Assembly (NCBI RefSeq): GCF_019112545.1
Contig: NW_025064889.1
Coordinates: forward strand, 288,217 to 352,216
Length of the DNA stretch: 64,000 nucleotides
Direction: 5' to 3'
Source of the DNA: Guyanagaster necrorhizus
Lineage: Eukaryota > Basidiomycota > Agaricomycetes > Agaricales > Physalacriaceae
In this document: positions 25,218-36,519 of the stretch, in pieces
Numbering within the stretch: the stretch's first letter is position 1
Layout of the letters: every line of letters starts with the position of its first letter
The notes under the pieces: generated by a model
Databases searched by the model: none
What the model saw: the letters and a program-made list of their open reading frames with translations, nothing else
What the model was told of the DNA's origin: nothing
Program-made: the position numbers and the translations under genes

Positions 25218-26339
25218 ATGCTCAGCAATATTGGGGTCGCTGTGATTTTCCTGGTCCTCTTTGGCGTCCATACCTCTTTGGCCGAGACGCGAAATAAGGT
25301 CGTTTTGACCAACGACGATGGCTGGGCAGTAGCGTTAGTTCGGGCGCAGAACAATGCTTTGAAGGCGGCGGGGTATGATGTATGTGTCGCGTCTTCCTTG
25401 GGGCCCATGTATATCTGACTGGAACAGGTCATCCTTTCTTGTCCTGCTGAAAACGAGTCTGGCACAGGCTCGTCTAGTGCCCCAGCAACGATACTTCTCA
25501 TTCCCTGCGAGTATGATACATGTCCAATCGGCTCTCCCGCCGAAGGATTCAATGCATCCGACCGTATGTGCTCATCTCTTCTTGATATCCCTTCCACGCT
25601 GATTGGATTGTAGCGCGCCTGAACTACGTCAATTCCTTCCCCGTCGACGCTGTTCGGTATGGGATTCAAACACTTGCACCACAATTCTTCGACAGTGCAC
25701 CTGATTTCGTTGTCAGTGGTCCAAATGTGGGAAGCAAGTACATCCCCTTTCATCATATTTCGCTGCCTGACACTATATGCAGACAACCTGGGATCTGTCA
25801 TCTTGGGTTCCGGCACAGTGTGAGTTTGCCTCACAACACTTCCTACACCCTGTCTCATAATCATCCCCAGAGGCGCGGCATGTGAAGCTGCTCTTGAAGG
25901 CATTCCTTCGGTCGCATTTTCTGCAGATACCGCTTCGCAGGTGTCCTACACAACCCTCGAGTCTGAGCCCGACTCCACCGACACGCTTGCGGCACTAACA
26001 TATGCCCAGTTGACCGTCAAGTTCGTGCAAGCTCTAACGTCTGCGGAGGGAACCATCCTTCCCACAGGCATCAGCGTCAACGTCAACTATCCGTCTACTT
26101 CCCAGTGTCCGGAGCCTTCAGATTTTAGCTTCATACTTTCCAGGATCAACGAGGACACCAGTGCGACCGATGTGGAACAATGCGGGACAACGAACCTCCC
26201 TGCAGAGGCCAATGTTGTGACCCAAGGATGTTTCGTGAGCGTAAGCGTCTTCAATGCCTCGACAAAGGCAGACGTAGACGCCGATACGCAGGCATTTGTG
26301 TTGAACCGCATTAGTGGGATTTTGTCTTGTTTACCTTGA
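25218..26339 (+). CDS. Secreted SurE-like phosphatase 1
   Basis: Five exons, 25218..25379, 25428..25563, 25614..25733, 25783..25819 and 25871..26339, give 307 residues. A hydrophobic leader (GVAVIFLVLFGVHTSLA) predicts secretion. The SurE fold is marked by VVLTNDDGWAV (DD metal ligands at about residues 33-34), SCPAENESGTGSS, DFVVSGPNVG-NN and ISVNVNYP. SurE proteins are metal-dependent 5'/3'-nucleotidases or acid phosphatases; the secreted fungal versions are little studied. The third intron begins with GC (GCAAGT), the known non-canonical GC-AG class; the paralogue has GT there. The gene is divergent from alcohol oxidase 1. A paralogue lies 10 kb downstream at 35266. Confidence 0.9.
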
Positions 26340-26626
26340 TTGTACTTTCGTTCAGATTCACTATTCAGCTTGTACAAAATCATATATACGCATTGCTACT
26401 TGTGTTCACTCAAGGTTGTTGCTGTAAATAAGACGCGATCGATGATCGTGTCGGTCTTCCCTTAAAACTTGAACATTTAATAATTTGACTTGTGAAAAGT
26501 GCGTTGAATCTCACTCCTCGAAGGGATCCTGGTCAAAGGATCTGTCGATTGATTGTTATTCTCCGATACAGATTTAAAATGTGTGTCTCCTGAGCTCGGA
26601 TACAAATGTGCTATTCCCCGTAAACA

Positions 26627-27300
26627 TTATTTGGTTTCAGACTTGGGAGTCAGAGGATGACAATCAATTTCTACGGTTTTTGGTGACTGGTCTACGATGG
26701 AGACGTAGTCCCATGAATCCATAACTTCAGGAGTAGAATAGGATCGACTCGGAAGAGGTAAGAACTCCCTCCAAACAGTTCCCGACATGTTTGAAGTCAG
26801 CAGATTGAGTCGAAAATAGATCTGTGGGAGGGTCTTAATGACACTCTGAAAAAGGAACTAAGTATATGTACATAACTAGTTGAATCCACATCAAGTGCAA
26901 GCCAAGCATACTGAGCGGGGTCTATGGCAGTCGTGACTGCCATACGATGACAAGTCAGAGGAAAGTCCTCGAGCGATTTTGACGTTAAAACCATTCACAA
27001 AGTTCTAACCCCTTTCGAATATATGTATGATCGTCTTCAAACATATCTAGAATTGCCTGTTTGTGCTCCAGGAACCAGCTGTCGAAATGAGTTCCTACAA
27101 CGGGCAAGAGCTCGTCCCAAAGTAAGATAGAGGACTGCTGAAAAGCCACATCCAACAAGGATGTTATACACCCTGGGTCTATCAAGAGTAATTATAGAAC
27201 AAAGGCAAACGTACGACCCCCCACCAAGCAAAGCTCAAAGCGTATCAGTAAGTGTACGTTTGCCATCCCACCCCGGCAAAGGGGAATAATTTGGGTCCAT
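26627..27300 (-). CDS. Hypothetical protein, four exons
   Basis: Rebuilt as 26627..26821, 26872..26936, 26999..27178 and 27258..27300, giving 160 residues in frame (MDPNYSPLPGWDGK..., LLWDELLPVVGTHFDSWFLE, AILDMFEDDHTYIRKGLELF, SRSYSTPEVMDSWDYV). The introns are 50, 62 and 79 bp with GT-AG ends. I recognise no domain. The reading frame upstream of the chosen ATG stays open and protein-like (FIIFFNAIDPTSSTEPRI), so extra 5' exons or a longer ancestral gene are possible. It could be a real small gene or the intact-looking end of a decaying one. Confidence 0.45.
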
Positions 27301-29057
27301 GATCAGTTCCGTTGTTTCGTCTTCGAGGAGGGAAAATATGCCATGAATTCGTGGTTCCGTGGACGATGTTGGATCAATGGCATTGAAGAATATGATAAAT
27401 TTTCTGGACAGAGGACCGATGTACCCCAGCCCACTGGAATGACTTGTTCAAACATTGGTATATAAGAATCGGTGCTTTCTCCTAAACAAGCTAGCGATCA
27501 GCATAAAACTGCAATGGAAGAGAACGACGAACCGAAAATTGGACCTAAGTACCGGCGTGGCCAGTTCTCTCGTTCGCCAAACATACAACGATGCACAAAT
27601 CAAGCCCAAGACCCTGATACGGAGAATCGTATCAATCCTCAATGACAGAAATCGAAGAACAGGTGGTAATTCCGACGTCAGTAGCCAACGAACTTGGGTA
27701 TCTCTCGATAAGGGCTATCAAACGCTTCACGATTTCAGGCGCGGCCACCATGATAGTGAGATGTTGGACTAGTGGTTTGATGGTTGGTTTGCTACAGTCG
27801 CAGAGGCAGGGAAGCCATCGACGAAGGAAATAATGATAGTGGTAGATCATGGTCAGCCGTGTAATCTGGGGGGGGGAGGACTCAGAAGCGGGGTATATGG
27901 ATTTTTGGATCGTCAAAATACTCAACGTAGACGTGGGTCGCATGTAAAGGCGGATTAGGGCTACGGCTGAACATCTTCCGAAGTATAGATACGATTCCCC
28001 TGTTGGCCTCAACGGACGGGTCGCATCCTGAATTGGGGACATGCATCATCACGTAGGATAGCGGCTTGATGGTTTACAGCTGTCCTCCAGTGAAGGGGAT
28101 GGACGAGTGCGTGGAATTCACCTCTTTGATCATGGGAGATCATTGTTTGGATCAAGAGAGCAAGTCGAGAAAAATTTAACCTGTTCATTGGTGGAATATG
28201 CGCTAGCTCAGAGTTCAGCAAGAATACGCAAGAGTGCTATGCAAGTACAGAGTCTGGCCCGATGTCGTCGTAACCACATGTCCCAAAAACAAATATAAAT
28301 CGTGTGACTGCACGCTAAGGCTCTGCCTTCATTTTGTCCAGACACAAGGCGATTCCTTTTTCGAGCAGCTACGGACCAAATGATGGTTGTATTTTGGAAG
28401 GCGGCTGGCACTCCGAGTCTTGCTTTTGGCGACTGCACCTCAGTTTGCATTGTTCATCGGTTCCCTTGTCGTTGGTGGTTCAGGAAAAAGCACTCGGACA
28501 TCACACTCATACCATGCTTACAAAAAGGGCGAGGCGGTACAACCCTTCATGGCGAACCGTGGACGTCTTTACCTGAAACGACAGACGAGAACCCGGAACC
28601 ATAGCAGGACAGCGCCCCCCATTGAAAGGAACGCGATAATATTACTCCCGAGTATCTGGCTCAACTTAGCTGGATTTCGGCGCTTCAGCGCGTATTCACA
28701 GACAAATCCTATCAACGTCTTTCCACCTACACCCTGCGAAGGAGCTAACATAACTTTTGGCCGGGAACTTCACACTGCTCTAAATGGGGAGCCATAGTAT
28801 CCCTTAACCGCGTTTTGTTTTGCCACAGATAAGTTCTAAATGTAAATTCAGTACCTTATCTATTTGCTATCGGCGGCCCGAGCTCTGTTCTTTCGTTCAT
28901 GACCAAGCTATTTTGAGCCTAATCGATTGTAACTAAACATTCGGCGCGGAAAAACATCGGCATTCGTGGACCAGCTGTTCTCTCACTTGCGAATTTCGTC
29001 CGGTCAGAATGATACTAAAGAGCCCCACGCCATGGAACCCCCTCATTCCCACCTGCC
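27301..29057. other. Intergenic, 27.3-29.0 kb
   Basis: No recognisable gene. Part of 27.3-28.0 kb on the minus strand may be an upstream extension of the hypothetical gene. The right end is the promoter of the GH5 gene. An ATG at 29032 precedes the GH5 start out of frame and could act as a short upstream ORF. Confidence 0.45.
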
Positions 29058-30738
29058 ATGTCTCTGCTCAAGGTATCTGGAACAAAGATTGTTGATGAAG
29101 AGGGTAAAGAAGTCATTCTGCGAGGAGCAGGCTTGGGTGGTTGGATGAAGTGAGTGTTTCTCTTCCTCGCTCTGCTAATATCATTTCTAATTGCTGTAGT
29201 ATGGAGAATTTTATTTCAGGTATTCATTAATCCGTTTCCACGACAATATAATGGCAACTCAGCGTCACTAGGATACCCTGGTTGCGAGTTCCAGATCCGC
29301 GAAGCGCTAGCCAATACCATCGGGCAAGAAAAGTCGGATTTTTTCTTTGACAAGGTCCGTAGGCTATCTATTCCGGAATGGCTGTTTTCCTAACCTCACA
29401 CAGTTCTTGGAATACTTCTTCATGGATGCCGACGCGGCCTTCTTCAGCAGCCTCGGTCTGAACTGCATCAGACTCCCTTTCAATTACCGCCATTTTGAAG
29501 GTACGCACGCTCCGCAGCACTTATACGTCACCTTTGTTGATTTTCCTTGGCAGACGATATGAATCCCCGCGTTTTGAAGGAATCTGGATTTAAGCATCTC
29601 GATCGAGTGATCGACCTCTGTGCGCAGCACAACATATATACCATCTTAGATCTGCACACCACCCCTGGCGGGCAGAATACCGACTGGCATTCTGACCATG
29701 GAGGGCATATTGCGAATTGTACGTTTCTTCTTTGTGCATTGTACGCAGACAATCCTAACTGAAGATTTACCAGTCTGGAACCACAAAGATTTTCAGGACC
29801 GTACCGTATGGCTGTGGGAACGTCTAGCTGAGCATTTCAAATCCAATAAATGGATCGCAGGCTACAACCCTATGAACGAACCCACGGACCCCAAACATAC
29901 TCGAGTCCTCTCCTTTTACGACCGCATCCACAAAGCCATCCGTGCCATCGACCCAGACCATGCCATTTTCTTCGACGGCAACACCTTCGCGTCCGACTTT
30001 AGCCACTTTGGCGATATCCACAAGAACTGGGACAACACGGCCTACGCGATCCACGATTACTCCCTCTTCGGGTTCCCGGCCCCGCCGGAGGACTACGTGG
30101 GCAGCGAGTCGCAGCTTCACAGGCTCAGGCGGAGCTACGAGAAGAAACGAGAGTGGATGGACCAGCACGGGCTCTGTGTGTGGAATGGCGAATGGGGCCC
30201 GGTCTATGCGAGGAGGCAGTACGATGGCGATGCTACCGACGCTATCAACACCATGCGCTACAAAGTCCTCAAAGATCAACTCAATATCTACAATAAGGAC
30301 CGTCTCAGCTGGACTATCTGGCTGTACAAAGACATCGGATACCAAGGGATGGTCTACGTCTCCCAGGAGACAGCGTATATGACGCTTTTCAAGGACTTCC
30401 TCACCAAGAAACACCATCTTGCCGTTGATGCCTGGGGCGCGGATGATTCTGCCGTCCGACACGTCTACCAGCCGCTTGTAGACCACATCATGAAGGAGAT
30501 CCCGTCCAAGTACCGTGAGCTCTACCCCTTTCCCGTCTGGAAGCTCGATGCGCGCGTAGGCAGGCTCGCGAGGAACATCCTCGTCGCGGAGTTTCTCGTC
30601 CAGGAGTGGGCGGATCACTTCATTGGGAAGGAAAAGGAAGAACTGGATCGTATCGCAGCGAGTTTCAGGTTTGACCAGTGTGAGAAGAGGGAAGGGTTGA
30701 ATAGCATTTTGATGGAGAACGCGAGACTCTTCCAGTAG
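29058..30738 (+). CDS. GH5 glycoside hydrolase
   Basis: Six exons, 29058..29149, 29200..29219, 29272..29354, 29404..29500, 29554..29718 and 29774..30738, encode 473 residues. The sequence reads SGTKIVDEEGKEVILRGAGL, then GYPG, SLGLNCIRLPFNYRHFED and ILDLHTTPGGQN, the normal order of a GH5 (beta/alpha)8 barrel. GYNPMNEP holds the acid/base Glu188 and WNGEWGPVY the nucleophile Glu292. No signal peptide is present, which points to an intracellular or unconventional enzyme. Related fungal proteins act on beta-glucosides, including glucosylated lipids; the exact subfamily and substrate are not resolved here. The second exon is 20 nt. A 347-residue antisense ORF lies across it and is taken as a shadow. 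Confidence 0.9.
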
Positions 30739-31009
30739 ATGGACAGATGAAATGAAAAATGGACAATACGCATGTACTAGTAGTGATTGACAGATGAACT
30801 GCCACCAATTCACCTCAGTGCCCACATAGAGCGATAATCCACGCCGATTGCATTTGCATCCAAACAAGGGTATAACAAGTCAACTGCTAGAAAGTCGAAA
30901 AATGAGGGAATCTTGAATAAATACGGTCTACCAGCCCACTATAAATTACGACCGGAACCTCAACAAGCCCGTTGTGAGGTATCTATGCGTGAAAAATGCG
31001 GGGTATCAT

Positions 31010-33258
31010 TCAGTTTTTCCCATTGCTCTTGCCTTTCTCGACAGCGGATGAGGTTTCTGCAGCGGCTGTGTCGCTTTCTGTAGCAGAGGCAGCATCAGTC
31101 CCAGAAGCAGCGTCTGTAGCAGATGCGACAACTGATGACGACGCGTCTGTGGCTGCCGCGGTAGCAGATGCACTACCAGCGTTGCCCGTAGCCGATGTGC
31201 TTGCTGAAGATTTCTTTCCACCCTTGGTCGAAGCACCACTAGTCGCGGACACCGTAGCTTCAGATGCTGAACCCGTGACTGAAGCAGAAGCCGCTGCGGA
31301 AGCCGTAGCTGTAGATGCTGAACCTGATACTGAAGCAGAAACCGAGGCGGAATCACTTGCTAAAGATGATGCCTCGGCACCACTCTCAGTTGCCGACACG
31401 GTAGCCGAGACACTCTCAGAGGCCGCCGCCGACGAAGCAGTGGTGTTGCTCGCAGGCTCCCCATCGTCGGTGACAGTGAACTACTCAAAGTGGTAAGCAA
31501 GGGTACCTAGCAATATACGAAGCACTTTGACAACATACAAAGATGACATCATCCAAGGAACCATGTTGGGCTATTGCAACAATGACGGGCTGGTGGTTCG
31601 CCGCTGCGTTGATGGAACTGAGCTTATAGACACCAGATGGGAGGCCCTTGTCGACACTGGCGCTGACCACGCCGTTGACTGCTACTCCATTCACACCCTG
31701 TAAACGATTTTAGGTTACCATTCGTCTTCGTGTGCTGAAGAAGAAAGATAACTACCTTGAAGAATGCAAAAGTCTTAGGGTTAGTAGGCGTCTTCTGGTC
31801 GAGCGAATCCAGCTCCTCGATAACAACATGTGTATGACCAATGATCTGCCCCTGAGTATTCAGGTGCTGAGGCGCAGCGAAGTAGTTGGCTGTTGCATTA
31901 ACGAAGTTGCCGGTCTCCATGTTCTGAATAGCCATCGTAATATTAAAAGCCGTGTTAGCCTGGAGCGTGCCAAAGTTCTGCGGGTTAGTGAACTTGGAAC
32001 TCGGCATGTTATCGGTACTAGGAATGGCGCCAATGGGGATGGGATTGCAGGAACCATTCTGGATCTGTTCGCCGTTGGTAATGGGAGCATCAACTGTAAG
32101 ACAAAAGTTGATAAAGTTGTTCGTGGTCGTGAGGGACGGAGACTGTCCAGCGACTGGTGGACTTTGGCCGTCGTTAGCAAAGCCAGAACCAATAACACGA
32201 GGGTCGAGCGCTGATGGTAATATGAAGTGAGCGAAAAATCAAAATATAACAAAAGAAAACGCACTTAGAGATGTTTGAGCATCACCATTATCTGCAGTGG
32301 TGTTACCAGAAGAACCTGTACTAGACTACAAAATAGCCCTAAGCGAGGGAGATGATTGGACAAAAATTAGACAGACTGATGCAGCTGAACTGGAGGTCGC
32401 TGTTCCACTACCGGAGTTATTCTTAACGGAGGAACTTGTAGCAGACTATCAAAGACAACATTAACGGTGATGCTAGAGGCACCAGATGAACATACCGAAG
32501 CTGCCGACGTGCTTGCAGTATTTCCAGATTTTCCGGTGTTTGACTTGCCATTATTGGACGAGCCAGTGTTCGACTGGGAACATCATTAGTTTCAGGGCTA
32601 GAATGCAGCTCGCAAGACATACCGACGCAGCAGATGTCGTTGTTGCGGTTCCCGAGTTACCTGATGATTATCATTAGTTGAAGCAATAGGTAAAAGCAGG
32701 AAATTAATCTTACCGCTTCCATTCGCACTACTTGCAGAACTGTTGGAACCGCTGCTACTGCTATTGCTCGAGCTGTTTTTGCCAGTATTGTTGTCTGAAA
32801 AAAAAAGGTTGGATTACGTGAAATCTTGGGAAGAATGAGCAAATTCAACCGCACTATTTCCATTGTTAGTCGAACCAGAACCATCGGAGCCACTGCTTCC
32901 GACTGCAGAGCCTTCTGAATTGTTGTTCGAGCCATTATCTGTTCTGAGTGTGAGCGACAACCTGATAAGCGAGGGTGAGAAGGTACCACTTCCAGAGCCG
33001 CCAGCACTCGACGTCGAAGTGGCGAGCGCGGTGGTAGCAGTGACAGTCACCGTCTGAGTGATGACGCTGACACTCTGAACCTATATATATTATATTATTT
33101 AAGGTCAGCACTACGAAAATGATCAAAAACCAAATATTTTAACGCACATCACAGGATTGAGATTGATCAGACTGAATGCTACGGGAAGGCGCAGCCTCAA
33201 CGGCCGATGCAAAGAAATACAGTCCCAGCAAAGCAAAATAGAGAGCCTTGGAAAACAT
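31010..33258 (-). CDS. Secreted Ser/Ala-rich protein
   Basis: Eleven exons (31010..31480, 31539..31697, 31756..32210, 32265..32325, 32377..32445, 32496..32573, 32623..32660, 32714..32794, 32855..32938, 32987..33080, 33148..33258) encode 566 residues. A signal peptide (MFSKALYFALLGLYFFASAVEA) is followed by a Ser/Asn/Gly/Thr linker spread over small exons. A conserved globular core comes next (DPRVIGSGFANDGQ, NNFINFCLTVDAP, NGSCNPIPIGAIPSTDNMPS, QIIGHTHVVIEELDSLDQ, ANHQPVIVAIAQHGSLDD). The last exon is almost pure Ser/Ala/Thr with a basic end (KGKSNGKN). The core is a conserved Agaricomycete family of unknown function; some databases mislabel it as a ribosomal protein. The linker and tail suggest a heavily O-glycosylated cell-wall or extracellular protein. 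Confidence 0.85.
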
Positions 33259-34312
33259 TTCGACAGAAAGAAGGGAGCGAATACAAATTTAAAGAGCGGG
33301 ATGGGTTGCAGGCTTGAAAGAGAAAATGAAAATGAAAATGAGAAAGAGCACAACACCAGTGTCTGCGGTCGTATTCGCACTGGGCGAGGCGGAAGAGAAG
33401 GGGAAGGGAGAAAGTGGACTATTCCATCGTTTGTGCCTCGCCTTTAAGCCTCCGCGTGGGTCACCCTGCACTTCGGAGCGGCATCTCGGCACGTACCATG
33501 TTTGCATTGATTGTTGCCTCGATCTCCTTCTCGATCTCCTTCACATCCTTTGTTTCTCTCGATGCTGTTCTATACAATGGACGCGTGGATTTCCAGCCAA
33601 CCACTCTAGTACAAATGGCATCTCTTGTTGTTTCTTATACATAATATTGCTAGATCTCTCATCCATTAATAGCATTATCGTCTTCATAACCGCTGTTTTT
33701 CCCTTCTCTTTTCCCAAGGACTAGGGTCATCCATTGATCACTTTCCTTCGGAACACACTTCGCCTCGACTCCCTTCTATCTTTAGCTCGATGTACCTTGT
33801 CGCCAGCGTAGGTTGGTTACGGCTAGTGCCTTGATTATAAAGAATCATTCTAATATACCATTGAATGTGAACCTATATTACCGGATCAGCGCTACTCGAC
33901 TCGGTCCGCCGGTGATACCATCTGATAAAACACTCTTACTTGACCGGACGACCTGGTTGTCGATGATTCGCAACCACCACATATACTGACATCCTTCTTG
34001 CATCAATCAACCCTGCCGCGTGATGGTGCAGACACATGCTCAAACACACAAGAAGCAAGTCGTTCTTTATTATAGTATACTCGCGGAACTCATAACACTA
34101 ACAATGACCACGGCAATAATTCAGTGTTTCAATGTTTGTGAAACTTCTTCAGGCCTACAAATGCTCACCCAATATTGAGCCATTAGACCAATGAAGAAAT
34201 AAAAACAGAGAAACACCATCCAACATGCATAACATGAATTGAACGGAACCAATTCAATTGTACTAACAAACAGAGCAAACTTCCTTTTCAACATGTAGCA
34301 AGTGGATCATTT
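33259..34312. other. Intergenic, 33.3-34.3 kb
   Basis: Promoter of the secreted protein gene on the left and 3' flank of the U2 gene on the right. No other gene was seen. Confidence 0.5.
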
Positions 34313-34564
34313 GTTTGCTGCAACCCAAAGACCGCCGAACGGAAGTCCTCGCAAGTGAACAGCAAAGAGAAAGGGGATCCCCCGACAACGCAAGCCAGTA
34401 CTGCAGTAGCAAGGTCATCATGCCTCCATGTTGCAAGCAGAGCACAGAGGACAAGGGCGGCAAAAATTAGATAACCAATACGGGAGGCGGTGCCTCCGTA
34501 ATAGTGGTTAAACTATTAAGAACAGATACTACACTTGATCTAAGCCAAAAGGCCAGAGTGGTGA
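34313..34564 (-). ncRNA. U2: U2 spliceosomal snRNA (complete)
   Basis: On the minus strand the RNA starts near 34562-34564. It reads GGCCTTTTGGCTTAGATCAA then GTGTAGTATCTGTTC, the near-universal U2 5' region. GUAGUA (34527-34532) pairs with the intron branch site, about 31-33 nt from the 5' end as in other U2 RNAs. An Sm site AUUUUUG follows near 34453, then hairpins including CUACUGCAGUAC, as in stem-loop IV. The 3' end is uncertain. Conservation with copy A continues to 34313, where UUUGCUG/CAGCAAA closes a further hairpin (34314-34366). The RNA may therefore be about 250 nt rather than the usual 185-190, or this may be a conserved 3' processing element. Confidence 0.93.
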
Positions 34565-34586
34565 GGTTGTCACATGTCAGGGTGCG

Positions 34587-34648
34587 CCTTTTGTACCTCC
34601 GAACTTTGAGCACAGACCATGTCTGCTTTTAGAATGTCGGATGTCGGA
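34587..34648 (-). promoter_or_regulatory. snRNA promoter of U2 copy B
   Basis: Upstream of the U2 start (minus strand) lie GGTACAAAA at about -30 and CTAAAAGCAGACATGGTCTG at about -50 to -75. Both are shared with copy A, while flanking sequence beyond is not. The distal block holds the dyad CAGAC-CAT-GTCTG. These are candidates for the TATA-like and proximal sequence elements of a basidiomycete snRNA promoter. Confidence 0.6.
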
Positions 34649-35265
34649 CCGACCTTCCTCCAAAGCGCATCAAGTGAGTAAGAAAGGAGCAGCGCAGAAA
34701 AGACGCAGTTATGTGTGATATTCCATTCTGTCTATACACTGACAAAGCTTATCCATTTGTGCAAAAGGATGGAGTAACTGATGAAAATTGCCAGAGTCAA
34801 CAAGTCTGAAGACACAGCAAGATGCTCCGGGTTCAAAAGCTTCTAGTACCGAAGCCTCTCAATCATTCCGTGTGTACTGCGCCATGAAAACCGTCGTTTG
34901 CATGGAGAGGATTAGCAGTACTGATGCCCATGTTCGTGACCAAACGATACAATTTATGAAGCACGACACTAACGCTCGAAGTAATCCTAGCAGAAATACC
35001 GACAGTCGGAACAAATGATTGGACTAGGTAAAAAAAAATTAAAACCGGAGGCAGCCATTGACTTCTTCTCTTCTATCAAAAGAACTGGAGAGATGGACGG
35101 CGCCTTTGTGGCAAGTTCAAGTATCGTAATCGAAGCGGCTCTTTCAACGAACACATATGACCTTATCGTCGGGAGCAAACCACATGCAGCTTGATATGAT
35201 ATCATGGGACAAAGCACTACTAACAATAGCCACAGCAAAGCACCCAGTCCCATTCGTCTTCTACC
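34649..35265. other. Intergenic, U2 to SurE-like 2
   Basis: No gene recognised. It is the promoter side of both the leftward U2 gene and the rightward SurE-like gene. Confidence 0.5.
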
Positions 35266-36519
35266 ATGTTCAAATTTGCATTCTTCGCTCTCCTCTACCT
35301 ACAGGCCGCCCAGGGTAGCAATATTGTCCTGACGAACGACGATGGCTGGGCCGTGGCATTGGTCCGAGCCCAGAACAATGCATTGAAGGCTGCAGGGCAT
35401 GATGTAGGTGTCATCTTTCTCTCGAGATAGCTCCATGAACGGCTGAATGTGTAACAAATAGGTCGTGCTTTCATGCCCAGCGGAAAACGAGTCGGGTACA
35501 GGCTCTTCTACCGCAGCAGCTACGGTGCTTACGTCCCCATGCGAGTATGATACATGTCCAACTGGGTCTCCCGCAGAGGGCTTCAATGCGTCCGACCGTG
35601 AGTTAATACCGCTCCTCTAAGGCTCTCGGAGGTTGACTGGCACGCAGCTCATTTGAACTACGTCAATGCGTTCCCCGTCGACTCGGTCCGGTATGGAATC
35701 CAGACACTCGCACCCAAGTTCTTCAACGGCAGTGCACCAGATTTTGTCGTCAGTGGTCCAAATGTCGGAAGTACACGAGCATATAAACATTGTTTCATCC
35801 GCTAACGTTCTTACGCAGATAACTTGGGGTCCACCGTCCTTATCTCTGGGACAGTGTGAGTATATCTTTCTCCCACGCAGCGCATGAATCCCCGCTAAAC
35901 CATATGATCTCGTTCCCGTCGTCTCTTCTCATGATCACTATTGCATAGCGGCACAGCATGTGAAGCAGCACGCGAGGGTATCCCTTCTATCGCCTTCTCC
36001 GGAGCAACAGCTTCCCAAGTGTCTTACACTACCCTCGAATCTAATCCAGACTCAGTTGACACCCTCGCCGCACTAACATACGCCGCTCTGAGCGTCCACT
36101 TCGTGCAGGCGCTGACGGCAGCTGAGGGAACGATTCTCCCACCGAATGTCAGTGTCAACGTGAATTATCCTGCAACGGACAATTGTCCAGATGTGTCAAA
36201 TTTCAGCTTTGTGTTGTCTAGGATCAATGAGGACGAAGGCGCGACAGATGTGGAATGGTGTGGAAATACAACTTTGCCTGCCGAGTCGAACGTGGTGAAG
36301 CAGGGGTGTTTCTCCAGCGTGAGCGTTTTCAATGCATCAACCAAAGGCGATGTGGATGCCGATACGCAGGCGTTTGTATTGGATAGGATCAGTGGGATTC
36401 TGACTTGCTTGTCTAGCGGTGTTGGCGGTCAAGTCGCGAATGACGGGGTCATGACGATGGGGACGGTGACGATGATGGCAGTGGCGATGGTAGTGACGGC
36501 GATGATGGGGATGGGATGA
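35266..36519 (+). CDS. Secreted SurE-like phosphatase 2
   Basis: Five exons, 35266..35403, 35462..35597, 35648..35770, 35819..35855 and 35949..36519, encode 334 residues. The exon plan is the same as in SurE-like 1; exons 2 and 4 have identical lengths (136 and 37 nt). A signal peptide (MFKFAFFALLYLQAAQG) precedes NIVLTNDDGWAVALVRAQN, SCPAENESGTGSS, FVVSGPNVG and VSVNVNYP. It differs from copy 1 by a C-terminal extension: after the shared GILTCL comes a Ser/Gly stretch and a Met/Val-rich hydrophobic tail (TVTMMAVAMVVTAMM). That arrangement resembles a GPI-anchor signal and suggests a surface-held form. Function as for SurE-like 1: a metal-dependent nucleotidase or phosphatase is likely. Confidence 0.9.

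Noticed and set aside
29824..30867. 347-residue ORF on the minus strand
   Set aside because: It lies opposite the last exon of the GH5 gene, which has clear catalytic motifs; the antisense frame has no resemblance and follows from codon bias.
34263..34463. 66-residue ORF on the minus strand
   Set aside because: It reads through the U2 snRNA gene and its 3' region; the same frame in copy A is also non-coding.
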